Source of the DNA: Mycolicibacter algericus DSM 45454 | GTDB lineage: Bacteria > Actinomycetota > Actinomycetes > Mycobacteriales > Mycobacteriaceae | DNA: 64,000 nucleotides | Direction: 5' to 3' | NCBI RefSeq assembly: GCF_002086455.1 | Contig: NZ_MVHC01000005.1 | Span: 203,089-267,088 of the forward strand | Shown here: positions 26,292-37,296 of the stretch, one piece after another | Layout: each line of letters begins with the position of its first letter | Position numbering within the stretch: the first letter of the stretch is position 1 | Position numbers and translations under genes: made by a program | Notes under the pieces: generated by a model | What the model saw: only the letters and a program-made list of their open reading frames with translations | The model's database searches: none | Told to the model about the DNA's origin: nothing

Positions 26292-29155
26292 GCGAGGAGG
26301 GCCGGCAGCCGTTCTGGCCGCGCACTATTCGCCGTCTGGCATTACCGATCGTGCTGTTCTGGGTGGCGCTGGCCGCGGTGACGAACAGTCTGGTTCCACA
26401 GCTGGAGGTGGTCGCCGAAGCCCACAACGTGGGGATGAGCTCCCCGGATGCGCCGTCGTATCAGGCAGCCAAACGTATCGGAAAAGTGTTCCAGCAGTAC
26501 GACACCGACAGTGCCGCGATGATCGTCATCGAAGGCGAGGAGCCGCTGGGCTCGGAAGCGCACCGCTTCTACGACACCCTGGTCGCCAAGCTGGAACGCG
26601 ACACCAAGCACGTCCAGCATATCCAGAACTTCTGGGGCGATCCGCTGACCGCCGCCGGTTCGCAGAGCAACGACGGCAAAGCCGCTCTGGCGCAGGTGTT
26701 TCTGGCCGGAAGCCAAGGCGAGACGTTGGCCAACGAATCGGTTGCCTCCGTCCGCGACATCGTCGAAAACACGCCGGCGCCGCCGGGGGGCCGGGCCTAC
26801 GTGACGGGTGCGGCGCCACTGGTCGCCGACCAGTTCTCGGTCGGCAGCGAGGGCACCAACAAGGTCACCGCGATCACCTTCCTGGTGATCGCGGTCATGC
26901 TGTTCGCGGTCTACCGCTCGGTCGCCACCACCCTGCTGGCGCTGCTCACCGTCGCCATTGAAATGGCCGCCGCACGTGGATTCGTCGCGTTCCTCGGCTA
27001 CCACGAGGTCATCGGATTATCCACCTACTCAACGAATCTGCTGACCCTGCTCGCGATCGCCGCGGGAACCGACTACGCGATCTTCATCATCAGCCGCTAC
27101 CAGGAGGCGCGCGCGGCCGGCGAAGATCCAGAAACCGCCTTCTACACCATGTACCGCAGTACCGCCCACGTCGTGATCGGCTCGGGCCTGACCATCTCCG
27201 GCGCCGTGTACTGCTTGAGCTTCACCCGGCTGCCCTACTTCCACACCCTGGGGCTGCCCGCCGCCATCGGCATCTTCGTGGCGCTGATCGCCGCGCTGAC
27301 CCTGACCTCGGCCGTGCTCACCGTGGGCAGTCGGTTCGGCCGGTTCGAACCCACCCGGGCGATGCGGACCCGCGGCTGGCGGCGGATCGGCGCCGCCATC
27401 GTCCGGTGGCCCGGGCCCATCCTGGTGGTCGCCTGCGCCGTCGCCTTGATCGGTCTGCTCGCCCTGCCGGGCTACAAGACCAGCTACGACGCCCGGGAAT
27501 ACATGCCGGACCGCGCCCCGGCCAACATCGGCTATGCGGCCGCGGAACGCCACTTCTCCCAGGCCAGGCTCAACCCGGAACTACTGATGATCGAATCGGA
27601 CCACGACCTGCGCAACCCGGCATCGTTCCTGGTGTTGGAGCGGGTCGCCAAGGCGGTGTTCCACACCCCGGGCATCGCCAAGGTGCAATCGATAACGCGG
27701 CCGTTGGGCACTCCGCTCAAGCACACGTCGATACCGTTTGCGGTCGGCCAGGGCAACGTCGCCCAGACCCAGAACCTCAAGTACCAGATGGACCGGGCGG
27801 CTGACCTGCTCACGCAGGCGGCCGAAGCGGAGAAGTCGATTCACACGCTGGAGCAGCAGTACGCGCTGCAGCAGCAACTCGCCGACGCCACCCACACTCA
27901 AACCCAGAGCTTTCACGACACCGTCGCCCTCACCAACGATCTGCGCGACCAGATTGCGAACTTCGACGACTTCTTCCGGCCGATCCGCAGCTACTTCTAC
28001 TGGGAACCGCACTGCTTCGACATCCCGGCGTGCGCGGCGCTGCGCTCCGTCTTCGACCTGCAGGACGGCATCGACAAGCTTGCCGAGAAGCTCCAACAGC
28101 TCACGTCAGCCTTGGACCAGCTGGACGCGCTGCAACCGCAGTTGGTGGAGTTGATCCCGTCTCAGATCGAAAGCCAGCAGGTCAACCGAGATCTGGCATT
28201 GAACAACTATGCCACCAACTCCGGGATCAGCGACCAGTCCGCGGCCGCGAACGACGACCCGGCCGCCATGGGCCGGGCCTTCGACGACGCCAAGAACGAC
28301 GACTCCTTCTATCTGCCGCCCGAGGCATTCACCAACCCTGAGTTCAAGCGCGGGATGAAGCTGTTCTTGTCTCCGGATGGCAAAGCGGCGCAGCTGATCA
28401 TCACCCACGAGGGCGACCCGGCCACCCCGGAAGGCATCTCGCACATCGACAAGATCCGCGACGCCGCGAAGGAGGCCGTCAAGGGCACTCCGCTGCAGGG
28501 CTCGCACATCTATCTGGCGGGCACGGCCTCGACCTACAAGGACATCGCCGACGCCGCGAAGTACGACCTGCTGATCGCCGGAATCGCCGCGCTGAGCCTG
28601 ATCCTGCTGATCATGATGATCATCACCCGCAGTCTGGTCGCCGCAATCGTCATCGTCGGCACGGTCGCCCTGTCGCTGGGCGCCTCTTTCGGGCTGTCGG
28701 TGCTGGTGTGGCAGTACCTGTTCGGCATCCACCTGTACTGGATCGTGCTGGCGCTGGCCGTCATCCTGCTGCTGGCGGTCGGCTCGGACTACAACCTGCT
28801 GCTGATCTCACGATTCAAAGAGGAGATCGACGCCGGCTTGAACACCGGCATCATCCGCGCGATGGGCGGAACCGGGTCGGTGGTGACCGCCGCCGGACTG
28901 GTGTTCGCCGCCACCATGGCGTCGTTCATCTTCAGTGACCTGCGGATTCTCGGCCAGATCGGCACCACCATCGCGCTGGGCCTGCTGTTCGACACCTTGA
29001 TCGTGCGGTCATTCATGACGCCGAGCATCGCCGCGCTGCTCGGGCGCTGGTTCTGGTGGCCGCAACGGGTGCGCGCGCGGCCCGCGGCGTCGGCCGACGC
29101 GGCTACTTTGCCGCGGCCTTCTTGGTCGGCGCCTTCTTCGCCGGAGCCTTCTTAG
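26288..29155 (+). CDS. MmpL-family RND transporter
   Basis: A 955-residue RND-superfamily transporter with 12 predicted helices, two large periplasmic domains and a coiled-coil-prone insert at about 500-650, rich in Gln and Leu. The proton-relay Asp-Tyr pairs are seen in [13 protein letters not shown] (about 258-270) and in [13 protein letters not shown] (about 835-847). This layout fits the MmpL4/MmpL5 group that exports siderophores and some drugs. The 3' end overlaps the convergent ku gene by 53 bases, so the last residues ([16 protein letters not shown]) are encoded opposite the Ku lysine tail. Confidence 0.93.
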   Translation: MSEEGRQPFWPRTIRRLALPIVLFWVALAAVTNSLVPQLEVVAEAHNVGMSSPDAPSYQAAKRIGKVFQQYDTDSAAMIVIEGEEPLGSEAHRFYDTLVAKLERDTKHVQHIQNFWGDPLTAAGSQSNDGKAALAQVFLAGSQGETLANESVASVRDIVENTPAPPGGRAYVTGAAPLVADQFSVGSEGTNKVTAITFLVIAVMLFAVYRSVATTLLALLTVAIEMAAARGFVAFLGYHEVIGLSTYSTNLLTLLAIAAGTDYAIFIISRYQEARAAGEDPETAFYTMYRSTAHVVIGSGLTISGAVYCLSFTRLPYFHTLGLPAAIGIFVALIAALTLTSAVLTVGSRFGRFEPTRAMRTRGWRRIGAAIVRWPGPILVVACAVALIGLLALPGYKTSYDAREYMPDRAPANIGYAAAERHFSQARLNPELLMIESDHDLRNPASFLVLERVAKAVFHTPGIAKVQSITRPLGTPLKHTSIPFAVGQGNVAQTQNLKYQMDRAADLLTQAAEAEKSIHTLEQQYALQQQLADATHTQTQSFHDTVALTNDLRDQIANFDDFFRPIRSYFYWEPHCFDIPACAALRSVFDLQDGIDKLAEKLQQLTSALDQLDALQPQLVELIPSQIESQQVNRDLALNNYATNSGISDQSAAANDDPAAMGRAFDDAKNDDSFYLPPEAFTNPEFKRGMKLFLSPDGKAAQLIITHEGDPATPEGISHIDKIRDAAKEAVKGTPLQGSHIYLAGTASTYKDIADAAKYDLLIAGIAALSLILLIMMIITRSLVAAIVIVGTVALSLGASFGLSVLVWQYLFGIHLYWIVLALAVILLLAVGSDYNLLLISRFKEEIDAGLNTGIIRAMGGTGSVVTAAGLVFAATMASFIFSDLRILGQIGTTIALGLLFDTLIVRSFMTPSIAALLGRWFWWPQRVRARPAASADAATLPRPSWSAPSSPEPS

Positions 29156-29993
29156 CGGCCGCCTTCTTGGCCGGCGCTTTTTTGGCGGGCTCCTTGTTGG
29201 CCGCCGAGCGCTTCTTCACGCTCGCCTCGAGCTTGGCCAGCAGATCGGAGACGTCTTCGGTGGCGTCGAGTTCGGCGGGCCGCTCCTCGGGAGTGAACGC
29301 CTCGTCGCCTTCAAGTTTGGCAGCGATCAACTCGTGCAACTGCTCCTGATACGTGTCGTGGTAGCGGTCGGGATCGAAGTCGTCGGCCATCGACTCGACC
29401 ACTTGCCCGGCCATCTTCAGCTCGGCGGGCTTGATCTCAACCTTGGTGTCCAGGGCGGGGAAGTCGGGGTCGCGAATCTCATCCGGCCACAACAGCGTGT
29501 GCACCATCATCACGTCACGCTTGGAGAAGTCCTTGACCCGCAGCGCCGCCAGTCGGGTCTTGTTGCGCAGCGTGAAATGTACAATCGCCACCCGGTCGGT
29601 ATCGGCCAGTGTCTTGGCCAACAGCACATACGATTTGATCGATTTTGTCGCCGGCTCCAGAAAGTAGGAGCGGTCGAACAGCATCGGGTCCAGGTCACCG
29701 GCCGGGACGAACTCGAGCACCGCGATCTCGTGATCGCGCTCCTCGGGAAGATTCGCGAGGTCGTCGTCGGTGATCACCACCATCCGGCCGTCGTCGGACT
29801 CGTATGCCCGCGCGATGTCGGCGTAGTCGACGACTTCACCGCATTCCTCGCACACCCTCCGGTAGCGGATCCGGCCGTTGTCCTTGGCGTGTACCTGACG
29901 GAACTTGATGTCGTGGTCCTCGGTGGCGCTGTACACCTTCACCGGGACGTTGACCAGACCGAATGCGATCGAACCCTTCCAGATGGAACGCAT
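29103..29993 (-). CDS. ku: NHEJ DNA end-binding protein Ku
   Basis: A 296-residue bacterial Ku, which forms a homodimeric ring on DNA ends and recruits LigD. The core (1-255) has the usual start [21 protein letters not shown] and the CEECGEVV zinc-like motif. The C-terminal extension from about 257 is a Lys/Ala/Pro repeat ([12 protein letters not shown] type) that binds DNA in mycobacterial Ku homologues. A CATACT -10 (30000-30005) lies six bases before the ATG, so the transcript is probably leaderless. It is divergent from ligD, as in M. tuberculosis (Rv0937c/Rv0938). Confidence 0.97.
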   Translation of the reverse strand: MRSIWKGSIAFGLVNVPVKVYSATEDHDIKFRQVHAKDNGRIRYRRVCEECGEVVDYADIARAYESDDGRMVVITDDDLANLPEERDHEIAVLEFVPAGDLDPMLFDRSYFLEPATKSIKSYVLLAKTLADTDRVAIVHFTLRNKTRLAALRVKDFSKRDVMMVHTLLWPDEIRDPDFPALDTKVEIKPAELKMAGQVVESMADDFDPDRYHDTYQEQLHELIAAKLEGDEAFTPEERPAELDATEDVSDLLAKLEASVKKRSAANKEPAKKAPAKKAAAKKAPAKKAPTKKAAAK

Positions 29994-30055
29994 GAGGCAA
30001 GTATGCCCACCCGAACGTGCCCGAAACCGGCTTTATCGCGACGTAGGTTGGCAGC

Positions 30056-32347
30056 ATGGCTGCACAGCCGTTCCAGACCCGGGTGAAGTTGACCAACGCC
30101 GACAAGGTGCTCTACCCCGCCACCGGCACCACCAAAGCCGACGTCTTCGGTTACTACACCCGCATTGCCGCGGTGATGCTGCCGCACATCGCCGGACGCC
30201 CGGTGACCCGCAAACGCTGGCCCAACGGCGTCGAACAGGACTCGTTCTTCGAAAAGCAACTTGCCTCCTCGGCACCGGAATGGCTGCACCGCGCCGACAT
30301 ACAGCACCGTTCGGGCACCACCACCTATCCGATCATCGACGACGCCGATGGTCTGGCCTGGATTGCCCAGCAGGCCGCGCTGGAGGTCCACGTGCCGCAG
30401 TGGAGATTCGAGGCTGAGTGGACGCGTGGCGGCGAAATGCTCAGGCCCGGCCCGGCGACGCGCCTGGTGTTCGACCTGGACCCCGGCGAGGGCGTGGCGA
30501 TGTCTCAACTCGCCGAGGTGGCGCGCGCTATCCGAGAGCTGATGTCGGAGCTGGACCTGGAAGCGTTCCCGCTCACCAGCGGCAGCAAGGGAGTGCACGT
30601 CTACGCCGCCCTCGACCGCCCGGTAGCCAGTACCGGCGCCGTCACGGTGGCCAAACGCGTTGCGCAGCAACTCGAAAGCGCTATGCCGAAGCTGGTGACC
30701 GCGACCATGGCCAAGAAACTGCGGGCCGGGAAGGTCTTCGTCGACTGGAGCCAGAACAACGCGTCGAAGACCACCATCGGGCCGTACTCGCTGCGGGGTC
30801 GTGAGCACCCGACGGTGGCCGCCCCGCGCACCTGGGAGGAGTTGGACGACCCGGACCTGCGGCAGTTGCGCTACGACGAGGTGCTGGCCCGCGTCGAGCG
30901 CGACGGCGACCTGCTGGCGGCACTGGACCCGCCGGTACGCAAGAGGGATCGGCTCGCCGCATACCGGGCCAAACGCGACGCGGGCAAGACCCCCGAACCG
31001 GTGCCGGCCACCGCCCCCGTCCCGGGCGAGGGCAACAGTTTCGTCATCCAGGAGCACCACGCACGGCGACTGCACTACGACTTCAGGCTGGAGCGCGACG
31101 GCGTACTGGTCAGCTGGGCGGTGCCCATGAACCTGCCCGACACGCCGTCGGTCAACCACCTCGCGGTGCGCACCGAGGATCATCCGCTGGAGTACGGCGG
31201 CTTCGAAGGCACCATCCCCAAGGGCGAGTATGGTGCCGGCACGGTGCGCATCTGGGATTCGGGCAGTTATGTGACCGAAAAGTTCGAGGACACCGTGGAG
31301 AAAGGGGAGGTGATCGTCGTGCTGTCCGGCAGCCGGATCTCCGGGCGGTACGCGCTGATCCGGACCAGCGGCGACCAGTGGCTGGCGCACCGTATGAAAG
31401 ACCAGCGGGCGTTCGCGTTCGCCGACCTGGACCCGATGCTGGCCACCCATGGTTCCGTGAGCAGACTGTCCCCGAGCGAGTGGGCCTTCGAGGGGAAGTG
31501 GGACGGCTACCGACTCCTGGTCGAGGCCGACCACGGGAGGGTGCGACTGCGGTCGCGCAGCGGGCGCGACGTTACCGGGGAATACCCGCGAATGCAGGCG
31601 CTGGGTGACGACCTCACCGAGCACCACGTGGTGCTCGACGGTGAGCTTGTGGCACTTGACGACGCCGGTGTGCCCAGCTTCGCCGAGATGCAGAACAGCC
31701 CACGCTCTCCTCGCCTGCAGTTCTGGGCCTTCGACCTGCTCTATCTCGACGGTCGCCCGCTGTTGCGTGCGTCCTACCGGGATCGCCGGCGCCTCTTGGA
31801 AACCTTGGCGCGGGGAACCGATCTGGTGGTCAAAGACCTGCTGTACCCCGACGGAAAACAGGCGCTCGAACAGTCTCGCAGCCTCGGCTGGGAGGGAGTC
31901 GTTGCCAAGAAGTGGGGTTCGCCGTATCAGCCGGGGCGCCGGTCGACGGCATGGGTCAAGGAAAAGCGCTGGCGGACCCAGGAGGTCGTGATCGGCGGTT
32001 GGCGGGCCAGAAGAGGGAGTGGCCGAAATGGAATGAGTGGGGGGATCGGCTCGCTGCTGATGGGAGTTCCCGATGCTGACGGTCTGCGATTCGTTGGCCG
32101 GGTCGGTACCGGTTTCACCGATCGCCAGCTGGCCGACCTGAAGAAGATGCTGATGCCGCTGCGCGCCGACGAATCACCTTTTAGGGCACCGCTTTCCCGG
32201 CTCGATTCCGAGGGCGTCACGTTTGTGGAACCGACCATCGTGGGGGAGGTGCGCTACAGCGAGCGGACGGCCGACGGCCGGCTGCGCCAGCCGAGCTGGC
32301 GGGGACTGCGGGCCGACAAGACGCCCGACGAGGTGACCTGGGAATAG
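30056..32347 (+). CDS. ligD: Multifunctional NHEJ ligase LigD
   Basis: A 763-residue protein in the mycobacterial order polymerase-phosphoesterase-ligase. The primase-like polymerase domain (about 1-290) has VFDLDPGEG with the catalytic Asp pair. The 3'-phosphoesterase domain (about 330-450) carries HHARRLHYDFRLE. The ATP-dependent ligase domain has EGKWDGYR with Lys 481 as the adenylated residue, the same number as in M. tuberculosis LigD. A TAGGTT -10 (30044-30049) six bases before ATG predicts a leaderless transcript. Together with the adjacent Ku it forms the complete two-component NHEJ system. Confidence 0.97.
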   Translation: MAAQPFQTRVKLTNADKVLYPATGTTKADVFGYYTRIAAVMLPHIAGRPVTRKRWPNGVEQDSFFEKQLASSAPEWLHRADIQHRSGTTTYPIIDDADGLAWIAQQAALEVHVPQWRFEAEWTRGGEMLRPGPATRLVFDLDPGEGVAMSQLAEVARAIRELMSELDLEAFPLTSGSKGVHVYAALDRPVASTGAVTVAKRVAQQLESAMPKLVTATMAKKLRAGKVFVDWSQNNASKTTIGPYSLRGREHPTVAAPRTWEELDDPDLRQLRYDEVLARVERDGDLLAALDPPVRKRDRLAAYRAKRDAGKTPEPVPATAPVPGEGNSFVIQEHHARRLHYDFRLERDGVLVSWAVPMNLPDTPSVNHLAVRTEDHPLEYGGFEGTIPKGEYGAGTVRIWDSGSYVTEKFEDTVEKGEVIVVLSGSRISGRYALIRTSGDQWLAHRMKDQRAFAFADLDPMLATHGSVSRLSPSEWAFEGKWDGYRLLVEADHGRVRLRSRSGRDVTGEYPRMQALGDDLTEHHVVLDGELVALDDAGVPSFAEMQNSPRSPRLQFWAFDLLYLDGRPLLRASYRDRRRLLETLARGTDLVVKDLLYPDGKQALEQSRSLGWEGVVAKKWGSPYQPGRRSTAWVKEKRWRTQEVVIGGWRARRGSGRNGMSGGIGSLLMGVPDADGLRFVGRVGTGFTDRQLADLKKMLMPLRADESPFRAPLSRLDSEGVTFVEPTIVGEVRYSERTADGRLRQPSWRGLRADKTPDEVTWE

Positions 32348-32430
32348 CGATGCCGGGCTCGTAAACCGGGATAACAGCCGTTGGCGATGCTCGAATTGCC
32401 TTTCATGCCTCAGGGAATACGGCGAAATCA

Positions 32431-33960
32431 CTAGTGCTCTGACACATCGGTCCGCACGGCCGAAGCGAACCGGGGCGTGGCGGTGACCAGGGCGCTCAGG
32501 CTCCGGCTGGCACGCATGACGGTACGGTCGGGTCTGATGATCGCGGCGGTCGCATGCCCGCGGTGCAGCCAACGCGCCAGCTCGCTTCCGGGTTGGGCGA
32601 TGTGCATGACGGCGCCGTGTTCCGCGAGCAGGTCCTGGTGGAAGGGGAGGGGCCGCGTCGTGGCGACGAGGGCGAATCCGTCCCCGAGGACCGTGTCGAG
32701 ACGACGGCCGTCGGCCAGCAGGGGATTGGGGCACAATGTTCCGGCCAGATTGCGCGGGTGGCGATCCCGGATGACCAGTGCGGATCGGCGCAGCGCCGGG
32801 GTCTTGCTGTTGACCACCCGCTCGCGGATGCCGGGAATCAGATGCAGCCGAGGGGCGATCGTCCGCCGCAGAACGTTTCCGATGTGCCCGCCCGCGGTCA
32901 TCGCCCGGCCCATGCCCAAGGCCAATGCGATCATCATGCGGGCGTGCGGCTTGCGTTCCTGCTCATAAGTGTCCAATAGATTCGCCGATAGGTCGCCCGT
33001 GATCACGCCGGCCAACTTCCACGACAGGTTCATGGCGTCACGTAGCCCGGCGCCCATGCCCTGGCCGATAAATGGGGGCGTGAGATGGGCGGCATCGCCG
33101 AGCAGGAATACGTTGCGGTCTCGCCATCGATTCGCAATCTGCGCACGGAAGGTGTACTCGGTAACCCGCACCACCTCGAGGTCGTCATCGGAGGTGTCGT
33201 TTATCCAGGGCGCAATCAGGGCGCGAAGTGTCTCCATGGTGCTGTAGTCGTCGGCGGTCTCGCCGGGCAACAAGCGAAATTCCCAGCGGTAGCGGGCCGG
33301 GCCGATGCGCATGAAGGTAGCGGCGCGTACCGGGTTGCACACCTGATGCACACCGTCCCATTGGTTCAGTTCAGCGTCGGTGGCCACGTCGGCAACCAGC
33401 CAGCGTTGCTCGAATCTCAGGTCCTCCATCGCGGCGCCGATCGAGGTGCGCACCACGCTGTTAGCGCCGTCGCAGCCGAGGACGTAGTTGGTCTCGACGA
33501 TGTGCTGGTTCCCGCTGGGGCGGTCGGTGAAGGTCACTCGGACACGGCCCGGGGCGTGCTGGGTGACGTCGGTGACTTCGGAGTTACCCCGAAGCTGAAT
33601 CCCGGCGCGCTTTTTGGCGTTGTCGCGCAGTAGGGCTTCGAACTCGGGTTGGTCGAACATGTTGGCTTGCGGGAACCCGTGAATGCTCTCGGCGGTGTCG
33701 CGATGAAACTCCGCGAGCACACGCAGGTGCTGATCGAGTAGCCGTAGGCCCAGCGCGGGCCGTGAGATCGCGGCGAATTGTTCGGCAATCCCGAGTCGGG
33801 CGACGATCCGGTTGCTCTCGTCGTCGAGGTGGACCGCTCGCGGTTGTGGATACACGCCCTCCCAGCGGTCCAGGATCAGACACGAGATGCCATAGTCTGC
33901 AAGCAAAGTGGCCGCGGTTACGCCGGTCGGGCCGCCGCCGACAATGACCAGATCGGTCAC
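32431..33960 (-). CDS. FAD-dependent aromatic hydroxylase (MhpA-like)
   Basis: A 509-residue class A flavoprotein monooxygenase. It has the FAD-binding GGGPTG (8-13), the DG motif in LGCDGANSVVRTSIG and the GD motif in VFLLGDAAHLTPPFIGQG. The MhpA/PheA-like group adds a hydroxyl to phenolic substrates, making catechols for ring cleavage. It overlaps the FAH-family gene by four bases and lies in the same leftward operon as an extradiol dioxygenase, which supports a role in the first step of a meta-cleavage pathway. The substrate is not known; phenylpropionate- or steroid-ring-like phenols are possible. Confidence 0.9.
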   Translation of the reverse strand: MTDLVIVGGGPTGVTAATLLADYGISCLILDRWEGVYPQPRAVHLDDESNRIVARLGIAEQFAAISRPALGLRLLDQHLRVLAEFHRDTAESIHGFPQANMFDQPEFEALLRDNAKKRAGIQLRGNSEVTDVTQHAPGRVRVTFTDRPSGNQHIVETNYVLGCDGANSVVRTSIGAAMEDLRFEQRWLVADVATDAELNQWDGVHQVCNPVRAATFMRIGPARYRWEFRLLPGETADDYSTMETLRALIAPWINDTSDDDLEVVRVTEYTFRAQIANRWRDRNVFLLGDAAHLTPPFIGQGMGAGLRDAMNLSWKLAGVITGDLSANLLDTYEQERKPHARMMIALALGMGRAMTAGGHIGNVLRRTIAPRLHLIPGIRERVVNSKTPALRRSALVIRDRHPRNLAGTLCPNPLLADGRRLDTVLGDGFALVATTRPLPFHQDLLAEHGAVMHIAQPGSELARWLHRGHATAAIIRPDRTVMRASRSLSALVTATPRFASAVRTDVSEH

Positions 33961-34895
33961 GCGAAGCTCACCTCAGTGCGCTGGGCGCCGAGAGCGATGG
34001 CGCCGTCGTCGGTGGCAGCCGACAGCTCTACGACATCGCCGTGCTTCAGGTACTTCGGATTGTCCGTTTGGCGTTTGAAGAAGGCCTTCCATTTGATCGC
34101 CGGCGGCAGCAGCGAGCCGATGATCTCTATCGGCTTGGGTGGGGCGCTCAGTGCGGTCCCGACCGGAGTGCCGGTCATCACCAGGTCGCCCGCGTCCAGC
34201 CGTTGGAACCGCGTCAACGCCTGCAGTGCCTGTAGGGGCTGGTAGATCATGTCACCGCCGACGAGGGCGTCTTGGCGCATGTCGCCGTTTACGCGCAGTT
34301 GAAGGCGCAGATCGCCGAACCGCTTGAGCTCGTCGGCGTCGAGCAGGACCAGGGCCGGGCCGACCGGGGTGAAGGTCGGGTACGACTTGGCTTCGTAGAA
34401 CTGGGTCTGCGGGAGCTGGATGTCGCGGGCCGAAACGTCGTTGGTGACAACCAGACCGGCGATGAAGTCGGCCAGGTTGGTCTCGGTGATCTCGGTGCCC
34501 ACCGGGACCTCGCGCGCGATGACCAGGCCGATCTCCACTTCGTAGTCCAGGAACCGTACGTGCGCAGGCTTGATGATGTCGTCGAACGGTCCGCTGATCG
34601 ACCCGGACGTCTTGCGAAAGAAGGTCAGCGGAATGGCCTTCGGGTTCATCCCGGCGTCTTTGACGTGTGAGGCGTAGTTGGTCATCTGCGCCACGACGCG
34701 ACACGGTGCGGTCACGGGGGAGAGCAGCTCGAGGTTGTCGACCGGCGCCGTGCCGCGGCTGTGCGCGGCGGCGTCGATGGCCGCGCGATCAGCCAGCACC
34801 TGTCCGGTGGTGGTTGCCGTAGTGGCGATCCGCGCGGCGCCCGTGGTGGTGTGGACCCACCATGCGTCGGCGGTGCGGAGAATGGCAATGGTCAT
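33957..34895 (-). CDS. Fumarylacetoacetate hydrolase family protein 1
   Basis: A 312-residue FAH-fold hydrolase or decarboxylase. The metal-binding Glu residues lie in DYEVEIGLVIARE, with a further acidic ligand in the NDVSARDIQ segment, and GDLVMTGTPVG is the family signature. ATG 34895 overlaps a relic of the dioxygenase stop codon (TCATGA), and the base context upstream is one copy of the 47-bp direct repeat described here. In the meta-cleavage pathway such enzymes act on 2-hydroxydienoate products. Originally it was probably coupled directly to the dioxygenase gene, before the glycosidase gene was inserted between them. Confidence 0.9.
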   Translation of the reverse strand: MTIAILRTADAWWVHTTTGAARIATTATTTGQVLADRAAIDAAAHSRGTAPVDNLELLSPVTAPCRVVAQMTNYASHVKDAGMNPKAIPLTFFRKTSGSISGPFDDIIKPAHVRFLDYEVEIGLVIAREVPVGTEITETNLADFIAGLVVTNDVSARDIQLPQTQFYEAKSYPTFTPVGPALVLLDADELKRFGDLRLQLRVNGDMRQDALVGGDMIYQPLQALQALTRFQRLDAGDLVMTGTPVGTALSAPPKPIEIIGSLLPPAIKWKAFFKRQTDNPKYLKHGDVVELSAATDDGAIALGAQRTEVSFA

Positions 34896-34918
34896 GAGTT
34901 CGCTACTTTCATCAGGCC
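34872..34918. repeat. 47-bp direct repeat, copy A (FAH side)
   Basis: Matches copy B (37273-37319) at 45 of 47 positions. It carries, on the minus strand, the last codons of a dioxygenase-like C-terminus (LMKVANS, stop) and the first codons of the FAH gene (MTIAI). The two copies are 2,401 bases apart and bound the glycosidase gene exactly. Confidence 0.9.
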
Positions 34919-37296
34919 CGGGTGATGGTGACGGTGATATCGCCGGAACCGGTGTCGGACGCGATGACCAGTGTCGTCGTACCCGCAGGCGAGATGACAT
35001 GCCCACCAGTGACTTCCACGTGGTATCCGGCTGGGTACTGGATGGGCGGGACCGCGATCTGGGTCAGGGATCCGGCCGGGAAGCTTCCTTCGCCGCTGAC
35101 CATGTCGGTGGAGTAGGTGAAGGTGAATACGCCGTCGTCGAACGACCACGCTCCGGGTGTCCCCGCAACCGCCTGCGGGTAGGGCTCCGCGGTCGCTTTG
35201 AGCACGTCGTGGTTGACGTTGCCCGGGGCGTCCAGTGGCTCATGGGGGTTGTTGACCAGGGAGCCGGGCCCGCTGGTGGCCGGATCGTTCAAGGCGGTGT
35301 ACTCCCACTTCTGCCAACCCAGGCCGTGCTGGTTGATGATGTCGACGGCCTGCTGCAGTCCGATCGGGTTGTTGCCGAATTCGGTCACCAGACCTGGGAT
35401 GTTGTGGGCAGCCATGTACGACTCGGCGTTATTGAGGGTGTTGGTGATCACCAGGCCGCAGAGGAAATCGGTGCCCAGGATGACCGTCTGAACGCAGTAG
35501 TCGTGAAACGAGAAAAGCGTGTTGTCGTCGTCCATGGCGCCGAGGTGGGTCGGCAGGCCCATACCGAACATAAATTGCGGCTCGACATACACCGGCGTGG
35601 CGTCGTCGACCGAGCGGATCGCCGAGATGACTTGGTTGTAGAAGGGGGTCAGCTTCTCGGCTTCGAAGTGCGAACTGCCGAACACAGTTGCCATCCAGCC
35701 CGAACCGGGCCACGGCTCGTTCATGACGTCGTAGCCGCTGATGTTGGCGTCGTCTTTGAAGTAATTGGCGACGTGTTGCCACATCTGGGCGTAGTGATCC
35801 TGCAATCCCATCCCGCCCGAAATCTTGGTGTTGCTCCAGAACGCGTCCCAGGCGTTGTTCATCGCCGGATTCAAAAAGTTGCCGTAGGGAAAGGGAATCT
35901 GGTTGTTGAACGCGTCGCCGGTCTCCACCGCCCATGGGGGTGCGCCCTCTGCGGTGAAGACACTGCTGTACATGTCTTGATGCATGTCCAGGAAGACGTG
36001 GATGCCGTGCGCCTGCAAGATATCGGCGGTTTCTTTGATCTGGGCGAGATAGGCATCGTTGTAGACACCGGGTGCGGGTTCCACGGCCTCCCATATCAAC
36101 CCCAGCCGGATCGAGTTGAAGCCGTTGTCAGCGAGGAACTGCGCATCTTTCTCGCCGAACCCGACGCCCTGCGCCGTGAACGGCGGAACCTTGTAGACCT
36201 GATTGAAGCCGTGCAGAACGACCGCTCGGCCGTCGGTGTCGGTGATCCAGGTTCCCTCGTGCCCTAGGTTGCTGACCCCGCCCGGTGCGATCCCGTTCCC
36301 ATGGGCGCCGACATCGCCGTGGGTGCCGAGCGGGCCGCCGTTACCACCCGCCCCGCCGAGCGCCGGCAGACCCTGTGGGGTGCCGCCCACCGCACTGTCA
36401 CCCCCTGCACCGCCGTCCCCGCCTCCGCCGAACAGGCCGGTGGCGCTGCCGCCGGTGCCGCCATAGCCGCCGTCGGGCCCGTCACCGCCGGCCCCGCCGT
36501 GACCGCCGACACCGAACAGCCAGCCCGGAGCCGCGCCCCCGGCTCCGCCGGAGCCACCCGCCCCGGTCAGCACATCGGCGGCGCCGGACCCGCCTGCGCC
36601 GCCGGTCCCCCCGATGCCCATCAACATGCCGCCGGCACCGCCTGCCCCGCCGGGGGCACCGTTCCCGCCTACTCCGCCGGCTCCGCCGTTGCCGAACAGC
36701 CCGGCTGCTCCGCCCCCGGCGCCGGCCACGCCGGCAGCGACACCTTCGTCCGGGCTGCCGTAACCGTCGCCGCCGTCGCCGAACAACCAACCGCCGTTGA
36801 AGCCCTGCGCGTGAATGAGCGTGCCATCGGCGCCGTTGGCGATCATCGGACCCAGGCCCAGGCCGGAGCTGAGCTTGTTCAACAGATCCAGGAGCGGGTC
36901 GTCACTGGCAATCCAGTTCTGCATCGCGTCGTGCAGCGGCATGTAGAGAACCTGGCCCACCAGCGAATTCCAGTCGTTGGCCGCTGGTGCAGCAGCCGCC
37001 GCGCTGTCAGCGCTGCGGCCCAACTCGGCAAACACGGCATCCCAGTGAGCGGGGGCCAAAAAGCTATCCCAGGCGGAGGGACTTGACGCGGCCGCCCAAT
37101 CCAACCCATCGGTCGCGGTATCGAAGAAAGGCGCAAACGCCTCCGCGACCGCGGCATCGAGATCGGCCTGCGCCACCGGAGCTGACATCAGTAGCGCCAT
37201 CCCGAATGCGATGGAGGTGCTCGCCGCACCGATACGCCTCAGACCTGTGCGCCCCAGCCGTTGCCCGGTGGTGGTGCGGCGAATGGCAATGCTCAT
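34912..37296 (-). CDS. Secreted PGRS-GH5 glycosidase, paralogue 1 (inserted in catabolic operon)
   Basis: A 794-residue protein. Residues 1-44 form a signal peptide ending APVAQA. A helical segment follows (45-150) with the junction IANGADGT, like that between PE and PGRS domains. Residues about 166-340 are GGxGG repeats of PGRS type. From 345 comes a GH5 glycosidase domain with acid/base Glu 527 in VMNEPWPGS and nucleophile Glu 639 in LVTEFGNN. A beta-sandwich C-terminus (about 705-794) resembles endoglycoceramidase. There is no PE domain. Both catalytic residues are present, so it is probably active on a surface or host glycan or glycolipid. Its first codons copy those of the downstream FAH gene. 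Confidence 0.9.
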   Translation of the reverse strand: MSIAIRRTTTGQRLGRTGLRRIGAASTSIAFGMALLMSAPVAQADLDAAVAEAFAPFFDTATDGLDWAAASSPSAWDSFLAPAHWDAVFAELGRSADSAAAAAPAANDWNSLVGQVLYMPLHDAMQNWIASDDPLLDLLNKLSSGLGLGPMIANGADGTLIHAQGFNGGWLFGDGGDGYGSPDEGVAAGVAGAGGGAAGLFGNGGAGGVGGNGAPGGAGGAGGMLMGIGGTGGAGGSGAADVLTGAGGSGGAGGAAPGWLFGVGGHGGAGGDGPDGGYGGTGGSATGLFGGGGDGGAGGDSAVGGTPQGLPALGGAGGNGGPLGTHGDVGAHGNGIAPGGVSNLGHEGTWITDTDGRAVVLHGFNQVYKVPPFTAQGVGFGEKDAQFLADNGFNSIRLGLIWEAVEPAPGVYNDAYLAQIKETADILQAHGIHVFLDMHQDMYSSVFTAEGAPPWAVETGDAFNNQIPFPYGNFLNPAMNNAWDAFWSNTKISGGMGLQDHYAQMWQHVANYFKDDANISGYDVMNEPWPGSGWMATVFGSSHFEAEKLTPFYNQVISAIRSVDDATPVYVEPQFMFGMGLPTHLGAMDDDNTLFSFHDYCVQTVILGTDFLCGLVITNTLNNAESYMAAHNIPGLVTEFGNNPIGLQQAVDIINQHGLGWQKWEYTALNDPATSGPGSLVNNPHEPLDAPGNVNHDVLKATAEPYPQAVAGTPGAWSFDDGVFTFTYSTDMVSGEGSFPAGSLTQIAVPPIQYPAGYHVEVTGGHVISPAGTTTLVIASDTGSGDITVTITRA

